This document shows, piece after piece, positions 54,740-64,000 of a stretch of DNA of 64,000 nucleotides. The translations under genes were made by a program, and so were the position numbers. Below the pieces are notes generated by a model. That model had not been told where the DNA came from. It ran no database searches and saw nothing but the letters and a program-made list of their open reading frames with translations. Origin of the DNA: Rehmannia glutinosa (Eukaryota; Streptophyta; Magnoliopsida; Lamiales; Orobanchaceae); assembly GCA_016081115.2 (NCBI GenBank), contig CM071936.1:89767943-89831942 (forward strand), in the 5' to 3' direction. Each line of letters starts with the position of its first letter. The first letter of the stretch is position 1.

Positions 54740-55790
54740 ATGGAAGCAAATCTAACACGCATTCCTATGTTCACTATTGAAGAATTTGATGATTGGAAAA
54801 TTCGTATGTGCTCATCTATCAAACATTACATGATGAGATGTGGATAGTGATAGAAGATGGGCCTCTGCAAATATTAAAGGTGAACACAAATTGCACAAGA
54901 GTTGCAAATTTGAAGGGAAGAAGATGAAGACACGGACCAGTCATGGTTGAAAACCAAGAACTCGAGTGGACAAATGATGACAGAAAGAGATACAACCTGG
55001 ACAATGTAGCCAAGGACATCCTGTACAAAACCTCGACAAAGCCATGTTCAATAAAGTCAAATCTTGCAAAACGGCTAAGGAAATCGGGGACAAGTCGACA
55101 TTAATTTGTGAAGGCTCAGAGCAAATCAAAGAAAACAAACTATCGGTGGTCAGACAAAAATTTGAGAACTTTAAAATGATCTCAGGAGAAAACCTGGATC
55201 AACTAGATGCTCGATTTACTGTAAAATCACAAATGAGCATTTGTCTACACTTGGAAAGGAATATACACGAATGAAATGTGTATGAAGATCCCGAAAAGTC
55301 TTCCAAATTTGAACGGGAGATGAAGGTCATGGCATTGAGACACTCCATGGACCTATCTAAGACATCCAATCATGAGTTGTTCTCGACACCTCAAAGCCTA
55401 CGAGTTTGAGCCGAAAGAAGGAAAGACTTGAGGAAGAGACAATTTGTACCCAAAACAACCGCTCTAGTTGTCAAAGATGGAAGGAGAGCCGAGGTCAAAG
55501 AGGCAATTGACCCGGAAGAAATAGCCCTAATGGTTAAAAGATTTAACAAATTCTTTAACAAGAACTACAAGAGAGGAAAGGGTGAATCCTCCGAAGACAC
55601 TCGACCTCTCCAAATCAAGGGATGATAGGCCAACCAAGAGGATGATCATCAACAAGTTGAGTATCAAAGGGTCGACAACTCAAGAATAGAAAGAGTTGTT
55701 CAAAAGGTGAATATCTATGTTGGAATTGTAGACAACCAGGTCACTATGCCATTGATTTCGCTCATATCCCGTAGTCAACAAGTATGTAAA
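54740..55790 (+). pseudogene. Element E gag (UBN2 type) with zinc knuckle
   Basis: An ATG at 54740 starts MEANLTRIPMFTIEEFDDWK, the usual copia gag opening, and a stop follows within 40 codons. The UBN2-type block continues with NDDRKRYNLDN, then KVKSCKTAKEIGDK and VVRQKFENFKM (about 54965-55190). The knuckle CWNCRQPGHYAIDF (55718-55759) has Phe where the last Cys of CCHC should be. The protein would package the RNA. Several frameshifts are present. Confidence 0.88.
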
Positions 55791-57060
55791 CGAAGAAGAA
55801 AGAAAGGTCTTTGAGAAAGAAGACAAGAGAAGAAAAAGGCAATGATGGTCGCAGAGATCACGAGACGCCCAAGTCAAGGAGACGGTGACTCGTAGCGATA
55901 AAGTGAGCCGACTACACAAGTGACTCGAAGAAGAAGCCTTGATCCGCTTAATGGCCAAAGAACAAGATCAAGAAGATGAGGTACAATCTAACTCAACAAG
56001 CTCGACACTAGTGATAGTGATCGTGTGACACACACACTTCATCACCCACCGATCTTTATGATTCATTAGGCAAAATGATGAAAGACTTTGAGCACATTAA
56101 AACCTCACACACACTATTGAATGAGGAAAACAACCTACTCAAAAATCAAAACTCAAAGTCGACTAAGGAGCCGAGTACTCTAAGTCAAATAGCCGATGAG
56201 AATAAAAGTTTAAAGGTCGAAAATGCTAAATTAATAATTTGAAATTGTCTGCTATAGAAAAGAGGGAGAATGACCTCAAAAATGTTATTGCCTCATTCAC
56301 TAAGGCATCTAAATCATTGGATGATCTTATTATGAGTCAAAGAGAATGTGGAGACAAGACAGGCTTAGATTCAATTCCTTTGTGCCATGTCAAACCTCGG
56401 GAGTAATTTTGGAAAAAGGATCTTCAAGTCATGAAGAGTCCTGAAAAATCCAAAACTCTAAATGATGCACACACTTTCAATCCAAAGCACAATACTAAGC
56501 AAATCGGCCTTGGTTACAAAGGAAAAGGAAAATGCCGAGTTGAGAGTCTTTGTAAGGATGAGAAGAGATTCAAATTTGAGTCCTCAAACAGACTCCAAAC
56601 AGAAAATACTCAGAAAGAAGAAGCGAGCTACCAAAAATCCCTTAAAACTCATAAAAGAAATACATATGATGGGAATGGTAGAAAATATCCAAGCCAAGCC
56701 GATTGGAATAATGTGAACTATCACCTAGACTTATGGAATACAAGCCCAAATGGCAAAGGCCTAGAACTCAACAAAGGCCATTCCAAAAGTATAAGAGCTT
56801 TCATCAAAGACACATATGCACCTAGGCACTACACTCAAAGACACCACAATTACCCAAGAAAGGCAATTGCTAAAACATACACGCAGCATACAGACAAAAG
56901 AGACAATTTGTATGAACCTATAATCCCAAGCAATTTGCCAGGATTGATTATGATTATGGCATCGATAGATGGCAACCTCTTAGAGTCAAATCATTTGGCT
57001 ATAGGTTGGTTGGATCATCTTATAATTCTAACCCTCAGACCCGGACAAGAATGGGTACCT
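55791..57060 (+). pseudogene. Element E gag-protease spacer
   Basis: This is charged, Lys/Asn/Ser-rich coding remnant with heptad-like stretches (for example LLNEENNLLKNQ near 56118). The frame 56431-57069 is open for 212 codons and ends PGQEWVPKT. SIRE-type pol usually has such a long, weakly conserved spacer. No catalytic motif was recognised. Confidence 0.65.
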
Positions 57061-57350
57061 AAAACTTGATTTCCTTGATTGCGGAGTTCAAGGAACAATG
57101 TGAGTGCCAAGGAACCTGGTACATGGATAGCGGTCATTCCGGACATATGACAGAAATAAGAGAAATGTCAAAATTCAAGGAAGTCAAAGGAGCAAAAGTC
57201 ATATTTGGAGGAAATGAAGCTCTGGTGAAATAAGAGGCAACCTTTGGATCCATCAAAAGAAATGGTTTAGAAATCACGGATGTTGCATATGTTGAAGGAC
57301 TAAACTTCAATTTACTAAGCATCACCAACTCGCGTGACAAGTGGCTACAA
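57061..57350 (+). pseudogene. Element E aspartic protease
   Basis: The core WYMDSGHSGHMT (about 57117-57152) corresponds to copia WYLDSGCSRHMT; the catalytic DSG is kept and the Cys has become His. A downstream FGGNEAL- and NLLSIT-like pattern agrees with copia protease. Confidence 0.85.
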
Positions 57351-57439
57351 TGTTGGATTCAACATGGGCATATGTCAAATCAAAAGCATTGAATCAAATG
57401 AAGTGGTACCGCAAGGATGTAGACGGAAGAATATGTATG

Positions 57440-58200
57440 TAGTGGATTGGTCAATCGCAACACCAAAGACTGTCTACTAGCAAAAAGAGCACAATTGAAT
57501 CAAGTTGGTGTGGCACAAAAAGCCGAGTCACCGAACTTCAAAACAATTAACAAACTAGCAAGAAGTCATCTTGTGGAAGGACTTCGCACTCGGTATACAA
57601 GAAGGAGAGTATATGTGATGCATGTCGAAGGGAAAACAAATCAAGTCGTCGTTCAAAGAAAAGACATGTCCATCCTCAACAAGAATATTGCATCCGCCTT
57701 CATATGGATCTATTTGGCCCAAATGGAACCAAAGCAAGCATAAGTGGAAAGAAATACACCCTGGTGGTAGTAGATGACTACTCAAGATATACATGGACAA
57801 TATTCATGTGCAAGAAGAAAGAAACTCTACAAAAGCTACCACGGTGATGAAGAGGATACAAAATGAGAAGAGTCAAACCATTATCAAAATAAGATCGATA
57901 GAGGAACCGAGTTTGTCAATGGAATAATAACTCGTATTGTATTGAGAATGGTATTGGTCATGAATCGTCGCCAGCGAAAGGACTCCACAAACAGAATGGA
58001 ATTGCAGAAAGAAGAAATAGAACCTCAAAGTTAAAGAAGGACCATGTTAGTCAAGCAGGTTACCAAAAAGATTTGGGTCAAGCAATCAACACACCGCTAC
58101 ACCCGGAAACAGATGTATGATAAATAGGCGGTGACAAAGACTCCTATGAGATCCTGGATGGAAGAAAACCAAATGTTGCATATTTCAGATATTTGGATGT
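57440..58200 (+). pseudogene. Element E integrase
   Basis: The pre-integrase region is recognisable only loosely (57447-57690). The core begins HMDLFGPNGTKASISGKKYT (about 57700-57760) and VVVDDYSRYTWTIFM. A GLHKQNGIAERRNR-type block (about 57978-58020) includes the catalytic Glu. The second Asp region (FVN) is frameshifted. The order integrase before RT is diagnostic of copia. Confidence 0.87.
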
Positions 58201-58689
58201 AAATGCTTCATCCACAATAATGGCAAGGACAACCTAAAGGCTTTTGATGCTAAAGTCGATGAGGGTATCTTCAGATACTCACCAAAGCAAAGCCTACGCA
58301 ATACTCAACAAAAGAACTATGGTTACTGAGAAGAATCCATTCATGTAGTATTCGATGAGCCAAACATAAATGGAGAAGACATTGAAGAGTCACCGATAAG
58401 TGAAACATCCAACCTCACGAAGAGTCCCTATGTCAAGCCTGGCGGGATTATCAATTCGGAAGAAGATGAGATAGCTGAATCTCAAAAGCACTGGAAAATC
58501 TACTGGTGAGTGATTACGAGAGAGTCGACCACAAAGAACACACTGTACCGCAAGTCGATCAATCCACTAACTTACTTCAACCTCGACGTAAGATGGCCGA
58601 GAGACCATCCATTTAACTTGTCATTGGAGACATGAGAGAAGGTGTCAAGACAAGATCCAGAACTCAACAAGAAGCAATGTTCACATGCT

Positions 58690-59600
58690 TCATCTCGCAG
58701 ATAGAGCCCAAAGATGTGTCACAAGCATTGGATGACACACATTGGATTCAAGCTATGCAAGAAGAGTGAATCAGTTTGAGAGAAATAAAGTATGGGAATT
58801 AGTACAAAGACCCATACATCAAAATGTTATTGGAACCAAATGGGTATTCGTAAATAAGATGAACGAGGAAGGTTCGGGTAAGAAACAAAGCAAGACTGGT
58901 AGCCAAAGGATATTGCCAAGAAGAAGGAATAGATTTTGATGAAACATTTGCTCTCGTGTAGCAAGATTGGAAGCTATAAGGATGTTTCTTGCCTATGCAG
59001 CTCACAAAAATTTCATTGTATATCAAATGGATGTAAAAAGTGCATTCCTAAATGGCTTATTGGAAGAAGAAGTGTATGTTGAACAACCTCCAGGATTTGA
59101 GCGAAGACTCTTGGAGACAAAGTATACAAACTCAAGAAAGCCCTGCACGGATTGAAACAGGCACCCAGAGCATGGTATGATACCCTCGTCACAATTCCTG
59201 ATCGAAAATGGATTCACAAAAGGAAAAGTAGATAGAACACTTTTCAGAATTCAAGACAAGAAGAGTATACGCTTGTTCAAATATATGTGGATGACATCAT
59301 TTTTGGATCCACTAACAAAGAGTGTGTGAAAATTCTCAAACCTCATGCAAAACAAATTTGAAATGAGCATGATGGGAGAGCCGACATTCTTCCTTGGACT
59401 TCAAGTGAAACAGGCAAGGATGGAACCTTCATAAGTCAAACAAAATACACCAGAGATTTAATGAAGAAATTTGGTATGGAGGAGAAGTCTTCCGTAAAAA
59501 TACCAATGAACACATCATCAAAATGGACATGGATGCAGATGGCAAGCTCAGTAGATCAAACAAGATACGAGCACTTATTGGATCATCGCTCTATCTCACG
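58690..59600 (+). pseudogene. Element E reverse transcriptase
   Basis: Copia RT blocks appear in order: WIQAMQEE, KVWELVQRP and GTKWVFVNKMNEEG (58742-58875); then RMFLAYAAHKNFIVYQMDVKSAFLNGLLEEEVYVEQPPGFE (58979-59100, given here by its ends); and the catalytic YVDDIIFGS (59284-59310). FFLGLQVK-like sequence follows at about 59395. Stops and frameshifts separate the blocks. It would copy the element's RNA to DNA. Confidence 0.92.
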
Positions 59601-60240
59601 CCCTAGAAAGCGACATCACCTTTCTTTGTAGGTGTATGTGCAAGATTTCAATCTGCTCCAAAAGAGAGCCATATGATCAGACTAAGAGAATATTGAGATA
59701 CTTAAAAGGAAGCCAAGAAGTAGGGCTATGGTATCCAAAGGAAGGTGGATTCAAGCTAATTGGCTATTCAGACTCGACTATCTTTGGATGCAGAGTGGAC
59801 AGAAAAGTACTTCAGTGCACATGTCAAATGCTTGAAACAGACTAATTTCCTGGTTTAGCAAGAAGCAAAACTCAATAGCCACCTACAAATTTGAGTGCGA
59901 GAATACATAGTCTGCGGGCAAATTTCAGCCAAGTCCTATGGATGAGACAAAGCGGTGAGAGATTATGAAGTTGAAGAAAAAGAAATACCAATCATGTGTG
60001 ATAACACAAGTGCCATTGCAATCACTCAAAATCCCGTGTTGCACTCAAGAACAAAACATATAGATGTCGGATATCATTTCATAAGAGATCATGTTGAAAA
60101 GAAGGACATTATCTTGGAATATATCTCAACCGACAAGCAACTAGCCGACATCTTCACAAAACCATTATGTGAGTCAAGATTTGAAGAACTCAAACATGAG
60201 TTAGGGCTAATTGAGCTAAGCTGTCGAGACAGAAGAATCA
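59601..60240 (+). pseudogene. Element E RNase H and pol C-terminus
   Basis: RILRYLKGSQEVGLWYPKEG (about 59690-59745) and LIGYSDS precede the RNase H end in 59955-60344: IMCDNTSAIAITQNPVLHSR, then TKHIDVGYHFIRDHVE, TDKQLADIFTKPL and FEELKHELGL. The catalytic Asp residues of GYSDS and CDNTSA are visible. The tail after 60230 is basic and not conserved. Confidence 0.92.
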
Positions 60241-60344
60241 AAGAAAAGAAATGGAACAGAAAGAAGGTGAAAAAAGAGTCAAGACAAAATCATTTCAAGA
60301 ATCACCAGACGGAAAGTCAACTATACCAAGACGGTGAGAAATGA

Positions 60345-60783
60345 GTCACTAAGAGAAATGTGAGAAGAGAGTTAAATCGGCTAAGAGATAAGCTGATTAA
60401 CTTATGAGCAAAGTGACACAAACAAATCGTTTTTGACTTAGCGGGAATGTTTTAAGAGACACGTCAAAGATAATGATGATGTGTACAGACAAAAAGCCGC
60501 ACACCAAGCCTATGATTGGATATAAATCTTTGCCGCATTAAATACGAGACATGAATCGCTCAATATAAATGCGAAATCCAAGCCGTTGATTTCGATCACG
60601 ATTCAAAACCGTCCGCACGCCCTTTCATAAACCATATTTAAACCATTTCCGCCCCGCTTTCTTTCTCTCACACTTCTAAAAACTGTTCAATCTCTCTCTC
60701 TCAAAAAGCAAAGGCAAACACTCTCGAAACCCTATCAACCTTCAAATCAAATTCCTGAATTTCTCTTGAAATTATTCTAAGAA
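60345..60783 (+). other. Spacer before the env-like ORF of element E
   Basis: A non-coding, CT-rich leader (60655-60720) precedes the ATG at 60784. Similar leader and start sequence is found at 49737-49830, left of E. Confidence 0.5.
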
Positions 60784-63700
60784 ATGGCACCAACTTATGA
60801 CTTTACCAAGTTGGGAAAACAAATCCACACCGGGTCGACCGTGGATTTCGACGAATGGTGAAGCAGGGGTCCGACGACACCCTGGTGAAGAAAATCGCGG
60901 AGAAGTTAGAAACGTCGGATCAAAACCGTTTCTAACGCTGGAATATCCTATGACCTATGTGGAGGAGGTCGCACAATTCTACGTGAATGCCGAGATTCAC
61001 GACGAAGGAATCAAGTCATCTGCATTCACGGAAGCGGTGACTATCATCCGCCAAGGATTTGGCTGAATATTGCTCACTACAAAGCCAGAGGAGCATCTCG
61101 AGATTAAGGAGGTGATGTAAACTTGGCTGAAGCATGGAAAGAAATAGCCAAGCCCGACGTTGTTTGACAAAATAATATACACAAAGCAAACAAGAGATTT
61201 GAAGGAGGATTATCACAAATTGTTGGACATTGTTGCAAGTGTATCGACATCAATTTGGGGCTTTTGACCAATCACAAAGGCAAAATTGATTGTTATGGCT
61301 GCAATAATCGAAGAAAAGAAGATAAACGGGCTGAGTTTATCTACAAGCAGACTCTGCTTTAACGTAGAAACAAGTCCTTCAAAGAAGATGGGTCATTTGG
61401 AGGATCTCGGGATATGGCCTGGTGATTGGCGCTTATTGGAGGTGAAAGGAGTACCTCTTAGACATGGGAAGGCTTTCCATGTTAACAAGAAAAATGTTGA
61501 GCTAACCTCTCCGGTGCTCGAAGCGAGCTTACGCCAAGAGAGCCGACACGGTGAGGGGGAATCAGTGACCTCAAGACACAATGCTTCCTCTCCAACCAAG
61601 AAGAAAGTCGCCCCTAATGCCTGCCAGAAGTCTGCGCCCTGCAAAGAAAGAAAACCAAACATGCTCCCGCCCGCAAAGAGTCACCGCCCCAGCCGGCCCA
61701 TGTCACCCGCCTGGCAGCGTAGTGTCACCCGCCCGCTAGCGGTCGAGAAGGACTCACAAATTCCTTCTCTCGATCGTCAAAAAGAGGAGAAACCGACTAG
61801 ACGGCCAGCTCCTCGAAACAAACACAAGCACGCCCCAGCCGCCCAAGACTCGAGAGGACACCGCCTCTCAACGAGTAAATCCCCGGTACAAACCAAGAGA
61901 CGAAGAAGACTTGTAAAGCAATCCGAACAGAGAAACCAACGAGTCGGCTACTCGGCTAGCACAAATACCGGAGACTCATCAAGCAAAGAGAGTCTCGGAT
62001 GTAGTAGATGAAATGAACAAGTCTGCTGAAGGTGATCGCAGAGGCAACTCAAGACACACATTTGTAGCTCACACGGTGAAGCACAAGAAGAACCAGCCCA
62101 AGCGGATAGTGCGATGTAATGATCCTATCTCCACCTTACCCAGGACATCCAAAATCGTCTGCGTGAGTGGAGAAAATGGAAGTTGAGCAAGTCGAGGAAC
62201 AGTTCCAACGGCTTTGAATTCATAGAAGAAGAAGAGGAATCTGCTAAATTTCTCTTGGACTATCTCTGTGCTCCCACTCTAGATGAAGACAAATCGCATG
62301 GATATTCTCGCAGATCTACAAGGACAGGGAGAGAGCAAAGCAAGGTTAAGAAGCGAAGCACGCGAGAAGGCAAGATCCGCCTATCTCGGCACTACGTAAC
62401 ACTTCCATCCTCTCCTTGATGTCTTCTCCGAAAGTGACGAGGAACGCAGAATGAATCGCCGCCACGAGAAGAATTGCGGATGCAAAGCAAGCATTGCGTG
62501 AATCAAGAATCCTTCACGAGCAAAGACCGATGGAGGGACCAGGAGAGTCCTCCGTAACACAATGAAATCGATCCAATGGGAGTGGTTCAAAGCAAATAGC
62601 GGTGATGTTGTCGCTCCACCACTTTGACTAACTCGGAAGAAGGCAATAAAGCGCAGATGGCGATGAAATCGGGCTAGTGGGGACCCCGTCGAGCCAACCC
62701 CTATTGAAGGTGTGCCACCACCGCCCCAACGGCTGAACCATCATTTGCAACAGGGAGTTTGGAGACGAGTGACCCCACTCCAAGTCACTCGGTGGTCGAC
62801 ACCTGAGGGGAAACTCCTCCACGCTGCAAAGAAGGTCGGAGGATGCGAGATGACTCCACAAAGAATGTAGGAGGCGAAGCAAAGAAAACTCAAACACAAG
62901 AAGAACAAGAAGTTGCCATCAACGAAGCTCGAGACGATTGAGACTGTCTCGGTGAGGTGCCAACCGCGCTCTGAAGGCTAATGACGCCGATGCGATCGAG
63001 GCACAGGAAGGAAGCCCGGGAGTTAACACTGGCGATGAAAGTGCAATCCATGGGGTTGAGACTCAATGGATGCCATCAGAAGACCCTAAGACTAAGTGAC
63101 ACTGTCGAAGGGAGGACTAGTGCTTCGCAGAAAAGAGAGACCGCTGGAGGAAATGAAGGCCCACGGGAGGTTGAGACTTCCCGGGGTAACACAAACTGTG
63201 AAGTGGAGAACATCCCTCCCGCAACCATCGATCCATCTCGAGAAGGAGATCGGCGCACTTCATGATTCCCAGGACAACCCCGATGTCACCTTTCGGGATC
63301 GGAAAGGCGAAGAAGAAGTCGAGTCTACTCCCCCGACAAATCCAAAAGACTCGGTGCGGATGTTCCAGGCACGAGCAAGTCCGATCCCAAGACTACTCGT
63401 TAGACCTTTAATTTTGATGATGAGCCACCAATGGAAATCTCATCATCGTCCGATGACGCCGATAAGGCCGAGGACCATCTACTCAAAAGGAGAAATCACC
63501 GAGACCAACAAAGTCGTTAAGGCAGTGAGGCTCGCAAGCCGAGCTCATCGCACCACAAAACCCAGTGAACCGAGAGACCACCTTTCGCTCCGACTCCTCA
63601 AGCTACCAATTTGGATCGATTCCCACAAGAACTTCACGCCCACCGCTTATCATCGAACAAATCCCGGATGGCGGTGATGAATCCTTTGTGGAATCTTTCC

Positions 63701-64000
63701 TTTCTTTCTCCTTTGGAGATACCGTAACTCCACGAAGAGTCGAAAATGAGCAAGCACGCTATCACGGATCAGCTCTGTTTTTCACTCAAGCACCATTGTT
63801 CGGCCCAACTTCGATTTCGACACGTTGTATGGCCATCACCGCAATGTGAAGAATCACCAATACGAAGTGTTCAAGGCACTATTTGGTCAAGTTGAGAAAA
63901 TGGAGAGGCATCAGCCTCCTTGGATATGCGCTGGACAACAGAGATGCCAACCTTACGGTGACTTGAGAGGCATCACGATCGAGGATAAGGGAATGGTGGC
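60784..64000 (+). pseudogene. Element E env-position third ORF, degenerate and cut by window end
   Basis: An ATG at 60784 starts MAPTYDFTKLGKQIHTGSTV. Coding-like sequence continues in shifting frames to the window end: a hydrophilic block 61286-62011 (Lys/Arg/Pro/Ser-rich), acidic blocks near 62183 and 63400-63480, and near 63790-63900 a better-conserved stretch with NFDFDTLYGHH-like and EVFKALFGQVEKMERH-like sequence. No signal peptide or membrane segment was seen. Position and character fit the third ORF of SIRE-type copia elements. Its function in plants is unknown. Confidence 0.68.

Larger units (their letters stand above)
49852..64000 (+). mobile_element. Element E: SIRE-like copia retrotransposon, open at window end
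   Basis: In order there are the 5' LTR (49852-54608, split by remnant F), an initiator-Met primer site, gag with a zinc knuckle, protease, integrase, RT, RNase H, and a long degenerate ORF in env position. Integrase before RT identifies copia; the third ORF and the long gag-pol fit the SIRE (Maximus) lineage. All frames are broken by stops and frameshifts. The 3' LTR would lie beyond 64000. Confidence 0.88.

Overview
This is a repeat-dense, AT-rich stretch of a flowering-plant nuclear genome, most likely a dicot. The evidence is LTR retrotransposons of Athila/Tat type with a tRNA-Asp primer site, SIRE-like and other copia elements with initiator-Met primer sites, a plant L1-type LINE with DUF4283/CCHC ORF1, and a long-TIR Mutator-like element. 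I found no convincing intact host gene, no rRNA or tRNA gene and no CRISPR. Almost every open reading frame is a decayed transposon frame or its antisense shadow.

Layout. 1-500: LTR-like fragment. 1412-4813 and 5577-9008: two near-identical copies of a 3.4-kb segment, separated by 763 bp of a copia env-like tail. Each copy holds AT-rich DNA with a MITE-like inverted repeat plus the 3' part of a LINE. 7764-14484: the complete minus-strand LINE, with 17/18-bp target duplications, interrupted by a solo Athila-type LTR (9268-10256, perfect 5-bp duplication). 15280-18625: a transposase-less element with TIRs of about 950 bp, carrying a smaller MITE. 19039-38611: an old Athila/Tat element (B) whose gag was split by a younger, full-structure Athila element (A, 20964-33515, duplication ATTGG). 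39315-44876: a pol-less Tat/Athila derivative (C) that landed in the 5' LTR of a very decayed copia element (D, to about 49.1 kb). 49852-64000: a SIRE-like copia element (E) whose 5' LTR is broken by a 3-kb palindromic remnant (F, 50052-53066) of the C family. E continues past the window with a degenerate env-like third ORF.

How it works together: the window is a nested stack and records a relative order of events (A after B, C after D, F after E, solo LTR after LINE, duplication after LINE). The autonomous-type elements once encoded gag, protease, reverse transcriptase, RNase H and integrase; all coding frames seen here carry stops or frameshifts.

The most unusual features are: homologous three-unit arrays of palindromic 71-74-bp repeats at three places inside element A (LTR, coding linker and 3' region); the parallel palindrome clusters with a different core in element C; the 1-kb-armed inverted repeat F; and the 3.4-kb duplication with foreign filler. 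Identity levels are visual estimates only. No database search was possible.
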